A DNA stretch of 26,704 nucleotides from Priapulus caudatus (taxonomy: Eukaryota; Priapulida; Priapulimorpha; Priapulimorphida; Priapulidae). Below are positions 9,956 to 17,935 of this stretch, one piece after another. The notes below the pieces were generated by a model. That model saw nothing but the letters and a program-made list of their open reading frames with translations, was not told where the DNA came from and made no database searches. Location of the stretch: positions 45,359 to 72,062 of the forward strand of contig NW_014577748.1 in NCBI RefSeq assembly GCF_000485595.1, given 5' to 3'. A program made the position numbers and the translations under genes. The number at the start of each line of letters is the position of its first letter. The first letter of the stretch is position 1.

Positions 9956-10343
9956 CCAGAGAGGGAAGGCACAGACCAGTACCTTAATGCCAGGCGAAAG
10001 GGTACTACTCCGAGGGGAGAAGGATAATAAACTCTCGACAACGTTTGAATCTGAGCCTTACACGTTAGTCAGCAAGACGGGGAACAAAGTTATTGTTGAA
10101 TCACCACAAGGAGTGAGGTACGAAAGAAACAGTTCTTTCGTAAAGAAGTACAACGAGCGACCAGCTAGCCCACTCGCCGAGTATGATGAGGACAGCAACA
10201 TCGTACCAGATGAGATACCGGAGGAGGGGAATCCAGCAACTGAAGCTCCAGCAGAAGTGATGACCCCGAAGAGACCTGTGCGCGTGCGAACAGCACCGAA
10301 GAGATTTAAGGAATTTGTTGTGGGCGCAGTTCAAAGTGAATAG
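9936..10343 (+). pseudogene. Gypsy integrase C-terminal region, displaced frame
   Basis: Directly after the truncated integrase core, another frame resumes with the post-catalytic C-terminal part: a YADQRGKAQ segment, then a small beta-type domain (PGERVLLRGEKDNK...FESEPYTLVSKTG) and a proline- and charge-rich tail ending at the TAG before 10344. In related elements well over 80 residues, including the catalytic Glu, separate DNGPQF from this domain. Here the two are only about a dozen codons apart and out of frame, so an internal deletion with a frame change is the simplest reading. The domain normally contacts DNA during integration. Confidence 0.8.
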
Positions 10344-10562
10344 TGATTTTTGGATACTACTCGTTCCATTGTTTGGTTGTAATACTGATCTGCATGATGA
10401 GTCAAAATGACTTTGATACAAGGAATAGTTTACACAGGGAAGTTTGAACAGTAGTTCTTTTCATTGTTGAGAAATGTTTTCAATATATACGGATATAGAA
10501 ATACATTCATATATAGATAATTGTAATGCATGTGAAATCATTAATCGTGTTATAATTCTGAT

Positions 10563-10578
10563 CCGAGGAAAAGAGGGA
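10563..10578 (+). other. Gypsy polypurine tract
   Basis: CCGAGGAAAAGAGGGA is almost all purine and abuts the 3' LTR, as required for plus-strand priming. Confidence 0.85.
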
Positions 10579-10762
10579 TGTAGTGTATAACCCATCCAGA
10601 TATTTAGTGTTCCAATTGATACTAATTACAGTCGGTAGATAGAGTTGGTGTAGGAGATGACGGATTGAAATCGAGGCTCTTATTATGGCGGGTAAATAAA
10701 CAGCAGTAAGACAAAGCAGTGTTATTGGTTTAATCTGGAAATATAACACAGTAAACGTTACA
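10579..10762 (+). repeat. Gypsy 3' LTR
   Basis: A 184-bp copy of 6323-6506 with three substitutions, followed by the TSD AAGAC at 10763-10767. Confidence 0.95.
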
Positions 10763-11572
10763 AAGACCACATCATCAGCATACAGCATCCCTGTGGTTAT
10801 TTCCCTCCCTACACGTAGTTCTTTATTTTTCCTTTCTAGTCTATGAGATAGCTCTCTTATATAGATGGCAAAGAGCAACGGTGATAGTAAGCATCCTTGT
10901 TTGATCCCTCTCGTGGATTTAACCCAACCTGATTCATATGGGCCTAGGCTAGCCTTAGACTCATTTCCCTCGTACATGGCCTCTATTAGCCGGCTAAATT
11001 TGTCGCCTAACCCAACTCTTCTGAGTTCACATAGTAGTTTGCTTCTATCTATCCAGTCGTATGCTTTTTTAAAGTCTAGGAAAGCCACATACAGGGTTTA
11101 TTTCCTGTATTTTGCCCTTTGTATGCTTTGGGTCAGAATATAAATGTTGTCGCTTGCGCGTCTGTCCCTTCTGAAGCCATTTTGGAGTACCCCTATAAAT
11201 CCGGGGTCTTCCAGCAAGTTTTCTAGGCGAGTCCTAAGGATTCCTGTGAATATTTTACCCACATTACTAGTTATAGTGCTATTGGTCTGTAGTTTTTTTT
11301 AAAGTTTTCTATCCAGGTTTTTTCCTTTCAAGACTAGTGTGACTCTGCTCCTTTTCCAGCTTTCCGGAAATAATTCGCTCTCTAAAATCCTGTTGAATAG
11401 GTCTTTTAACCATTCCCCTAATGTTTTCCCCCCATGCTTTATGAATTCATTTGGGATATCATCCCACCCGCATGCCTTTTCCAGCTTTGCCACCTTTATC
11501 CTACCTATAACTTCTTCTATGGTTACGCTATTTGTTAAGTCAGATGCTTTATCCATTTGGGGGTATACTTCC
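10763..11572 (-). pseudogene. LINE A middle part: RT fingers to YADD
   Basis: The upstream half of the LINE A reverse transcriptase, minus strand. From the right, 11556-11299 encodes the start of the RT domain: a KACGWDDIPNEFIKHGG stretch and a W-x-x-SRVTLVLKGK motif. A frame change in a run of A at about 11282-11290 leads to NYRPIAL. Further on, FRRDRRASDNIYIL precedes the frame 11088-10770, with the aspartate block AFLDFKKAYD (RT motif A), TRGIKQGCLLSPLLF (motif B) and YADDVV (motif C). The Gypsy element inserted right after motif C. Several frame breaks show long decay. Confidence 0.87.
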
Positions 11573-11653
11573 TGTGAAGCGTGCCTGATGGCCTATAATA
11601 AGGAGGCAATGTTCAACCATGTTATGAGTTATACGTAGGCATTTTATTACTCC

Positions 11654-11859
11654 GCCAGTGTTGTGTTAGTGTTGTTACGAGAGGTGCTTATGCAGCTCGA
11701 GAGAGGGCGCACTCTCCGCCTCTCGAATGGCGTCATTCTAACGAGGTGACGCGCTTTGGTTTATTGTGCGAATAGTTAGCTTGAATAAACTCTGATTTGG
11801 TCCACTGAGAAGCTGTTTCGTGTGTGTATTACAATTAGCCACTCATCTTCATTGTGGCG
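11654..11859 (+). repeat. Element A 5' LTR
   Basis: 206 bp with GCCAG start and TGGCG end, not the usual TG...CA. A polyadenylation signal AATAAA lies at 11784-11789. Confidence 0.88.
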
Positions 11860-11870
11860 TGGTGGCAGCG
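11860..11870 (+). other. Element A primer binding site, tRNA-Leu
   Basis: TGGTGGCAGCG abuts the LTR and is complementary over 11 nt to the 3' end of a eukaryotic tRNA-Leu (acceptor ...CGCTGCCA plus CCA). Confidence 0.75.
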
Positions 11871-12067
11871 TCCGGGAAAACAAAGACTCACAGTAGTAAG
11901 TTAATTTACTACAACTATACTGTATACACACAGGGTACAGCATGCTGCATCGCAGTAGGTGGCTGTTGGGATATTCCAGCTGATAACCGCCAGAGATACA
12001 ACAGGCTAGTAACTTCCGTGATCGATTATAGTCCGTTTTTAATAAATATCTGTGGATAGACGTCGAG

Positions 12068-13708
12068 ATGGCATCTACAACCAGAGCTCCCAGACAATGG
12101 TGCCTAACCAAGACTGAAAGCATCAACTCCTTTGAGAATTGGCGTCAAAATTTACTGTACAATTTATCCCTGGATGTTAATTTCGCACTGTTCTTGGTGG
12201 ATGGCGTCACATGGGAGAAGAAGAATCGGGCCTCCCCACTACGCGGATTTGAGAATGATGCTGAAGGCATACCAGTAGCCCGTCGTCGAACCGCGGAACA
12301 GAAAGCTTCATTGCTTGAGTTAATGTTGGGACAAATCGCTAATTACTGCCCGGTGATATCACGCAACAGCATCGTGAAAAACTCAACCTCCATTGAGCAC
12401 ATTTGGCAAGCGATTCGCATGCACTATGGGTTTCAGTCAACTGGAGCTCACTTCATAGATTTTGCCGACATTAAATACGAACACGACGAGCGTCCAGAGG
12501 ACCTGTTTCAGAGACTGGTCGCTTTCGCCAAAGACAATCTCTTGACCAAGGATTGCGGCATCAGTCACCACGGTGAGATTCAGTCTGAAGATGAAGGAAT
12601 GTCACCTTCGCTTGAGAATTTCATTGTTCTGACGTGGCTTTAGCTGATTCATAAGGACCTTCCCCGACTGGTCAAACAGCGCTATGGCACCGGGCTACGA
12701 TCCAGAACTTTGGCTTCGATTAAGCCAGAGGTGTCGCAGGCATTGGAGTCACTTCTGGATGAGTTGACAACCTCAGAAGACATCAGGGTTATGCGGTCGG
12801 CAGCTTCTGGCCGACACCTCACCCAGCAGAAATGTTCGTCAGACTCTAGAAAGCGACAGGGTTTCCAGCCCCAGCATCTAGCAAAAATGTGCCCTCTTTG
12901 CGAGCAGGCAGGCCGCAAGGAGTTCCAGCACATTCTCTGCAGGTGTCCGAATTTACCCGACGCAGATCGGAGGTTTATGTCAAAAGTTCGCCAGATCTCC
13001 TGTTGTGACAGTGACCAGGAGGGTGAGTCCCCCTATGAGGAAGCCGAGATGACAGAGGTAGGCGTTAGCAATTCGTCTACACCAGTTCGCCGAGTTCAAG
13101 TGAATCAGTCGCCACGCCTTAACCCAGTTTATGGTCACCATGTCATATGTGTGACGCTCGACTTCGGCGCGGAGGTGAACATGATTCGCCAATCAGTGGC
13201 CAGACACATAGGTGCGACCGTAACAGCAAGTTCTCAGGCAGCATGTCAAGCAGACATACACTCTCAGTTGCAAGTCAACGGTGAGACGCGTATCATTCTG
13301 TCGAGAGAAAAGAAAGAATACGTACTCGAGGCTCTTGTCGTGGAGAACATGGACATCGATGTCGTGGCCGGTGTTCCCTTTATGGAGGCCAATGACATAA
13401 CGGTTCGGCCTGCCAGACGTCAGGTCATCCTTGACGATGGTAGCGTGTACCAGTATGGTCCAAAGAAAAGGCCCTCTACCTCGCCTTCAGTACGCCGTGC
13501 GCAGAGTTATGTTCTGCGTGCGCATTCGTCCACTACTACGATATGGCCAGGAGCGGATGCAGAACGCGATCTCCATGAAAGCTTAGTACCTGATGCCTCG
13601 CTCGCTCTAGAGCCTCGCACGGACACTGCTGCTACCCAGTCGGTAAAGGTGTCACAGGTGTGGCCCCAACCGGGCAACCGGGCACCGGCAAAATTCAGTG
13701 CAAAATGA
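12068..13708 (+). pseudogene. gag: Element A gag-protease frame with one stop
   Basis: A single frame from ATG 12068 to TGA 13706-13708, broken only by a TAG at 12641. The N-terminal half is Gag: [16 protein letters not shown] near the start, [14 protein letters not shown] near residue 90, and [13 protein letters not shown]...ERPEDL near 130-145. A zinc-like motif follows the stop: CPLCEQAGRKEFQHILCRC (C-x2-C-x9-H-x4-C), then a DRRFMSKVRQ basic run. The protease-like region begins near 13155 with LDFGAEVNMI. The catalytic D-[ST]-G-A signature has Phe in place of Ser/Thr, so this protease is probably dead; element B has DSGA here. Homology to B runs to about 13680 (SQVWP), where A jumps to non-coding sequence, showing loss of the whole RT-RNase H-integrase part. 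Either the stop came after insertion or this copy never made full Gag-Pro. Confidence 0.87.
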
Positions 13709-13982
13709 AAAATAGGGGGAAAAAAAGCTAACTGTTCTAACTGTTAACTGTTAACTGCTAACTGTTCTAACTGTTCTAACTGTTCAGCGTTGTTCATGTA
13801 GTAGTGTATTGAATCGATTGACCGATAACGCGTACATAGTAGTTCTGTTTAGTACCCATGTTACTTTATTATGTTCTATTTGTGGTATTTGTTAGTCCGT
13901 ATAAGTCTATATAATCAGTTAGTCTATACAGTTAAGTTTACGCGCACTGCAGTGCATTTCATGAGGAGAAAAAGGCAGTCAC
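13709..13982 (+). other. Element A 3' untranslated region, short tandem block and PPT
   Basis: 13728-13785 is a degenerate tandem array of CTAACTGTT and TAACTGTT words. GAGGAGAAAAAGGCAG at 13963-13978 is the polypurine tract; four bases (TCAC) separate it from the LTR start GCCAG at 13983. Element B shows the same four-base gap. Confidence 0.7.
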
Positions 13983-14493
13983 GCCAGTGTTGTGTTAGTG
14001 TTGTTACGAGAGGTGCTTATGCAGCTCGAGAGAGGGCGCACTCTCCGCCTCTCGAATTCAGACCTGCCAACCCTTACGATTTTTTCGTATTCCTTACTAA
14101 TTCCAAGTGTTTTGACGAATGTACGATTAAACTGAAAAACTTACGACTTAAAAATTAATGTGTTTTTTACATTGTGAGCCGAGAAATATCTGGCGATTGT
14201 GGGCGCAGCCATATTGGATCACGCGTTCACGTTGTTCTCGCGTGATCTAGAGTTAGTCCCATCATTCATTGCGCGCATAACATACAAACAAAATGGCCGC
14301 CTGCTGCAAGAAAAGAAAAGCCTTACTATTTTTATGAATCACAGGTGGGCAGGTCTGCGAATGGTGTCGTTCTAACGAGGTGACGCGCTTTGGTTTATTG
14401 GGCGAATAGTTAGCTTGAATAAACTCTGGTTTGGTCTACTGAGAAGCTGTTTCGTGTGTGTATTACAATTAGCCACTCATCTTCATTGTCGCG
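13983..14493 (+). repeat. Element A 3' LTR, carrying a 299-bp insertion
   Basis: Matches the 5' LTR at 11654-11859, but is split after CGAAT (14053-14057) by a TIR element and resumes around 14358-14362. Outside the insertion the two LTRs differ at six positions, all in the second two thirds. Confidence 0.9.
14059..14357. mobile_element. 299-bp TIR element (MITE-like) inside element A 3' LTR
   Basis: Perfect 10-bp terminal inverted repeats CAGACCTGCC (14059-14068) and GGCAGGTCTG (14348-14357) bound a segment absent from the 5' LTR. CGAAT flanks both sides (14053-14057, 14358-14362), with one extra T on the left. The original duplication may have been longer (CGAATGGT-like) with a small loss. 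There is no coding. The CAG start and small size suggest a hAT-type MITE, but the duplication is too imperfect to be sure. Confidence 0.8.
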
Positions 14494-14569
14494 CTCCTCA
14501 TATGTTGCTATGTGACGTCATCAACGATATACATATATGGTATCGATACATGAATCTCATATCATAACA

Positions 14570-14585
14570 TCCCCCTTCCTTTGAA
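14570..14585 (-). other. Element C polypurine tract (minus strand)
   Basis: On the minus strand this reads TTCAAAGGAAGGGGGA and abuts the LTR start TGTTATG. It confirms that C is on the minus strand. Confidence 0.8.
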
Positions 14586-15136
14586 GTTAAATACAATCCC
14601 CTTTAACAAACCAAGTTCTAATAAATTGTACAATATAATGCCATTGACCATAACATGAAATGCTATACTTTTCTAAACTTCTTACTCAACCTTGCTTATT
14701 TTAATAACACTTTAATTTAACCAATGTTTGCCCATACTATTATACTGCGGCCATTCGAGAGTGATTAGCATAACAATGTACTCAAGTAAGCTTATATTAT
14801 TTCAGTGTACTTCCCTATGGTTCCTATAAGACATATATTATTAACTCTCAAGAAAACCTTAACAGGTAACACATGGATCCAATAACTTGCTTGACCCAAC
14901 AACAAATATAACAATAACGGCAGTCTTTTGACACTGCCATATCCTTTAACTACATAACACATTGGGGCCAACTTGGTGCCCTCCTCCCTTCCTTAAAAAA
15001 ACAAAATGCAAAAGAATAATATTTGCTTACATCAACCAAGAAAAGTCTCTGACTTTTCATTATATTCGCGTAACCTGGGTGTATGTTCACTAGGGCTGCT
15101 TTTGACTGACACGTCCAGAACGTGTGCAATATACTT

Positions 15137-15290
15137 CACGATATATTTCTCAATATTCTTTTCGATATACGTTTTGACATACTCCTCGATATACCTTTCG
15201 ATATCTTTTCGATATACTTTTCGACATACTTCTCGATATACCTTTCGGTATACTTCTCGATATCTTTTCAATATACTTTTCGATTGTGAT
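15137..15290. repeat. Minisatellite, ~12-bp CGATATACTTTT-type unit
   Basis: Around a dozen degenerate units based on TTCGATATACTT. Because the unit length is near a multiple of three it yields open frames on both strands (repeated RYTFRYTSR-like or KVYREVYRK-like strings), which are artefacts of the repeat. Confidence 0.8.
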
Positions 15291-15600
15291 AGTCCTTATA
15301 CTGATAACCTGCGCTCGACTGTGATAGTCTGTGATCGACTGTGATCATCTGTGATCGACTGTGATAGTCTGTGACCACCTGCGCTCGACTGTGATAGTCT
15401 TTATACCGATAACCTGCGCTCGACTGTGATAGGCTGTGATCATCTGATCACCTGCGCTTGACTGTGATAGTCTGTACTGATAACCTGCGCTTTACTGATA
15501 ACCTGCGCCAGACTGTGATCATCTGTGATTATCTGTGATCGTCTGTGATAGTCTGTGATCACCTGCGCTCGACTGTGGTAGTCTTTACTGATAACCTGCA
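15285..15600. repeat. Minisatellite, CTGTGATNRT and GATAACCTGCGCT units
   Basis: A long block of roughly 10-bp units CTGTGATAGT/CTGTGATCGA/CTGTGATCAT mixed with GATAACCTGCGCTCGA units. The higher-order arrangement is irregular. It lies wholly inside element C. Confidence 0.8.
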
Positions 15601-15960
15601 GGTACATTACAATTCCTTTAAGAATCGCGAACACCAGTAAATATAACTCCTATATCTATACATGTATGATGATACACACATCGCTTGACGTGTATACACT
15701 GTGTCATTAGTATACGGAGGGACCTACAGCATATTAGCATACAACATACCTTCGCTTGATTCGGTCTACACCCGTCGAGTCTATTTATAGACTTGTATAT
15801 TCGCGGGTTTGATACAATATTAATTGTGCTGCTTGCATTTCAAACTCTAACACACATACTACAGGGACCGCTCGTTTTACTGGCTATGGTATTCCGATCC
15901 TACAGGCTATATATGTATTAAGTTCTATAACACTACCGTTCTTCTTTACTCTTAATGTGT

Positions 15961-16155
15961 CTATAGTCTTTGGCTGCGCTGGCCTCGATTTCTCCTCCCA
16001 TTTGCATATGATGCCACTTGCTTTTCCAGATATGTCTTAGATGCGTCCTTTTGTCTACAGCGCGGGCGAAAACGACGGCCTTCTCTTCTATCATTCGTTG
16101 CAGTCTTATCTCTTAGCACTCTCGGCCTTGTGCGTGTCGGCTTAATTACTGCCAT
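15961..16155 (-). CDS. Small basic ORF in element C, function unknown
   Basis: A 64-codon minus-strand frame beginning with ATG at 16155, about 500 nt after the primer site, where a gag would start. The product is strongly basic, with many Arg and Lys (EGRRFRPRCRQKD, NGRRNRGQRSQRL) and no hydrophobic core. It could be a remnant of a nucleic-acid-binding Gag tail, or chance coding. I do not recognise it. Confidence 0.25.
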   Translation of the reverse strand: MAVIKPTRTRPRVLRDKTATNDRREGRRFRPRCRQKDASKTYLEKQVASYANGRRNRGQRSQRL

Positions 16156-16649
16156 GACGGTACCGCACTTGCAGTTTTCTTAACAGCCTTAATAGCCGTG
16201 GTCTTCTTCACCGACTTGCTATTCGATTTCTCCGCTCCCTGTGTCCTTCCTGCTTAAGCGGCAGTGCTGCGCGTGATTTCCCGCTTTTTTCTTTGTCGTT
16301 CGCCTGCCGTGGAATGAAGGCTGTAGCCGGTACTCTGTGATAGCTTTGCTGACTGCTGGATTTTGTAGAGTCAAAATAAAGCTAATAGTGGCAGTTCTCC
16401 GTCATGTGAAATGTGATTATCCACTGCGTACACGCGCCCAGTAGCTTGGTATCCAGCTAGTAGCTAGGGGGAATCGGCCTAGCCTTAGCCTAAGCTCATG
16501 CATGCATGGCGCGCCGCTGGCGTTGTCATGTCCGAATCACTCTGGCGAAAAATAAAACTCAACTCTTTCTTCGAAACGGTGGTTGGCCTCACTTTCGATT
16601 GTTCCGTGTCTTCACCGCGGTTTTATGTCTTCATTACTGCTGTTTCTTT

Positions 16650-16662
16650 ACCGCTGCCACCA
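16650..16662 (-). other. Element C primer binding site, tRNA-Leu
   Basis: The minus strand reads TGGTGGCAGCGGT immediately after the LTR. It is complementary over 13 nt to the 3' end of tRNA-Leu plus CCA, two nt longer than the match in element A. Confidence 0.85.
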
Positions 16663-16815
16663 TGTGAAGCGTGCCTGATGGCCTATAATAAGGAGGCAAT
16701 GTTCAACCATGTTATGAGTTATAGGTAGGCATTTTATTACTCCTTATATGTTGCTATGTGACGTCATCAACAATATACATATACGGTATCGATACATGAA
16801 TCTTCTATCGTAACA
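16663..16815 (-). repeat. Element C right LTR, intact
   Basis: This is the 5' LTR in the element's orientation. On the minus strand it holds the CRE palindrome TGACGTCA (16759-16766), then TATAAGG (about 16742-16748) and AATAAA (16733-16738). TSD CTTCC follows at 16816-16820. This copy preserves the empty target site of element A. Confidence 0.92.
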
Positions 16816-17935
16816 CTTCCCTGTTTTGTAAATATTTGTCAGCCAGGCACGCTCCTTTATCTTCATTTGCCTCTTTCCAATGTTTTATCATTTCCATGTT
16901 AATAGCGCTTTCGTTTTCTAAGACTATACCACTATCGTTTTTTATTTTTATTTCACATCTGGTTTTGTCTCCTCCATTCCTGACCATGTTCCAGAAGAGT
17001 TTAGCACTCGCCTTCCCTGCACTTCTGATCGACTCTATCTGGTTTTCTTCTAACGTAGCTCGTTTTTCATCGATGATGTATTTTGCCTTATCTTTGGACT
17101 CCTCATACACTTGCTTAGCCAGTCTTAATTCCTCTTCGTTTACTTGTTCCCCTTCGAATTCTAGTTTTCGTATTTTTCTGTACCTTCTGTTGGCCTCCTG
17201 TCTCTCTTGTCTCGCGCTTTTACAGCTCTGGTCAAACCAAGATCTATCCTTCCTCACCCCTGCTTTGCCTGACGTTCTGCCTATAGCTTTTGTTCCCGCC
17301 TCTGTGAGGGCCTTCACTATAGATCTCTTCAATGTTTCGGCATCCGCATAGGGCGAGTATTTTGTCGTTACTTTATTTTGGTTCCTTTCACATTCCCTTT
17401 GGAAGGCTCCCCAATCGGCATCTCTGGTTTTCCATTTTTTCCTCATAGTGAAATCTCTGATGCTATCGTTCTTAAATACCTTTAGTACCAAGGTGATTAC
17501 TAGAGGGAAATGATCTGTAGTTATGTCTACTTGCCCTTCGTCATAAATGTCTATCTTTTTAATATATGGTTCCGACTTTCTATTCACAAGTGCATAGTTT
17601 ACCACAGATTTTAGGTTGTTTCGGCTCCAGGTGTATTTGCCGTTACATCTTTCATCCTCGTTTAATATTTTTACTCCAGAGGTCTCTGTGAAATCCAATA
17701 GCAGTTGCCCATTTCTATTTATAGTGTCATGTATCATGCCTATGTGCCCATTAAAGTCCCCCATGAGTAAACAACCGTACTTATGATTGTTTAGCCACTC
17801 TAGCTGACGGGTCAGGGAGTCGTAGATTGCTACATTCTATTCGGGATCCGTGGCCTCCTGGCCCATATACACAGTTCTCTGTGTATATGATAGAACGTAA
17901 ACCAGCAACTACACAACACGTCTGTAGTTATCTGC
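16816..17935 (-). pseudogene. LINE A 5' part: APE-type endonuclease and linker
   Basis: Minus strand. The main open part runs from 17764 (MGDFNGHIG) to the element C junction. GDFNGH is the catalytic asparagine block of apurinic-type endonucleases, and TTDHFPLVITL near 17500 is the terminal D-H block with the catalytic histidine. Homology continues upstream of 17764 to about 17880 (VYMGQEATDPE), broken by a TAG near 17840. After the endonuclease comes a basic linker (ARQERQEANRRYRKIRKLE) and helical sequence leading to RT. The endonuclease nicks target DNA for target-primed reverse transcription. The 5' end is lost at the element B boundary. It continues in frame across the element C insertion into 11572 and lower. 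Confidence 0.88.

Larger units (their letters stand above)
6323..10762 (+). mobile_element. Mag-like Ty3/Gypsy LTR retrotransposon, full length
   Basis: A 4,440-bp insertion bounded by 184-bp LTRs and a 5-bp TSD. The order is LTR, tRNA-Ser primer site, gag with two zinc knuckles, protease, RT, RNase H, integrase, polypurine tract, LTR. The LTRs differ at 3 of 184 positions, so it is a young insertion. It interrupts LINE A just after the codons for the LINE's RT active site. Gag has one frameshift, and the integrase has lost the segment that should hold its catalytic glutamate, so this copy cannot be fully autonomous. The mag-type assignment rests on the tRNA-Ser primer, the two-knuckle Gag and the RT style, and is an inference. 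Confidence 0.93.
11654..14493 (+). mobile_element. Element A: gag-protease-only LTR retrotransposon
   Basis: LTRs beginning GCCAGTG and ending TGGCG/TCGCG flank an internal region of 11860-13982. The insertion point is proven by the uninterrupted element C LTR at 16663-16815: flanks ACTCC and CTCCTCATATG close up to the empty site around 16741, giving a 4-bp TSD CTCC. The 5' and 3' LTRs differ at 6 of 206 positions once a 299-bp TIR insertion in the 3' copy is removed. Inside are gag and protease homologous to element B, but RT, RNase H and integrase are absent, so it would need B-like enzymes in trans. The superfamily is best read as divergent Ty3/Gypsy-like, from B's pol. Confidence 0.9.
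11573..14569 (-). repeat. Element C left LTR, split by element A
   Basis: The two parts are 11573-11653 and 14498-14569, separated by element A plus one copy of its CTCC target duplication. Together they match the intact copy at 16663-16815. Both copies contain the palindromic cyclic-AMP response element TGACGTCA (14513-14520 here). This is the element's 3' LTR in its own orientation. Confidence 0.92.
14586..16649 (-). other. Element C internal region, non-coding
   Basis: AT-rich to about 15000, then two minisatellite blocks (15137-15290 and 15285-15600), then a mixed-composition stretch that is the leader-proximal part of the element. No retroviral protein motif is visible on either strand. 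The only notable frame is a short basic one at 16155-15961 on the minus strand. Confidence 0.7.
11573..16815 (-). mobile_element. Element C: coding-poor LTR retrotransposon (nested host)
   Basis: 153-bp LTRs with TG...CA ends (minus-strand reading TGTTAC...TTCACA) are flanked by the TSD CTTCC at 11568-11572 and 16816-16820. The orientation is fixed by a 13-nt tRNA-Leu primer site next to the right LTR and a purine tract (minus strand) next to the left LTR. The internal region, 14570-16662, is about 2.1 kb. It has no RT, integrase or Gag motif, so this is a LARD-like non-autonomous element. The left LTR is interrupted by element A; without A, C is about 2.4 kb. The LTR copies differ at 7 of 153 positions, older than A and the Gypsy element. 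It sits inside LINE A between the endonuclease and RT, and the LINE frame is continuous across the insertion site. Confidence 0.9.

Noticed and set aside
12068-13708. BEL/Pao assignment for elements A and B
   Set aside because: B's RT motifs (ATDLTKTFYQIPV, GMPGSE, ADDLYCGG) and the PR-RT-RH-INT order read closer to Ty3/Gypsy. It is kept as an alternative, not the main call.
15006-15344. Open frames rich in YTFRYTS or REVYRK strings
   Set aside because: Periodic products of the CGATATACTTTT minisatellite on both strands.
15285-15600. CRISPR-like repeat-spacer array
   Set aside because: The units are contiguous, degenerate ~10-bp words without regular spacers; a eukaryotic minisatellite in a retrotransposon.
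17864-17889. Perfect 11-bp inverted repeat CATATACACAG with a TTCT loop
   Set aside because: It lies within LINE A endonuclease coding and is not followed by a T-tract or linked to any element end; probably incidental.
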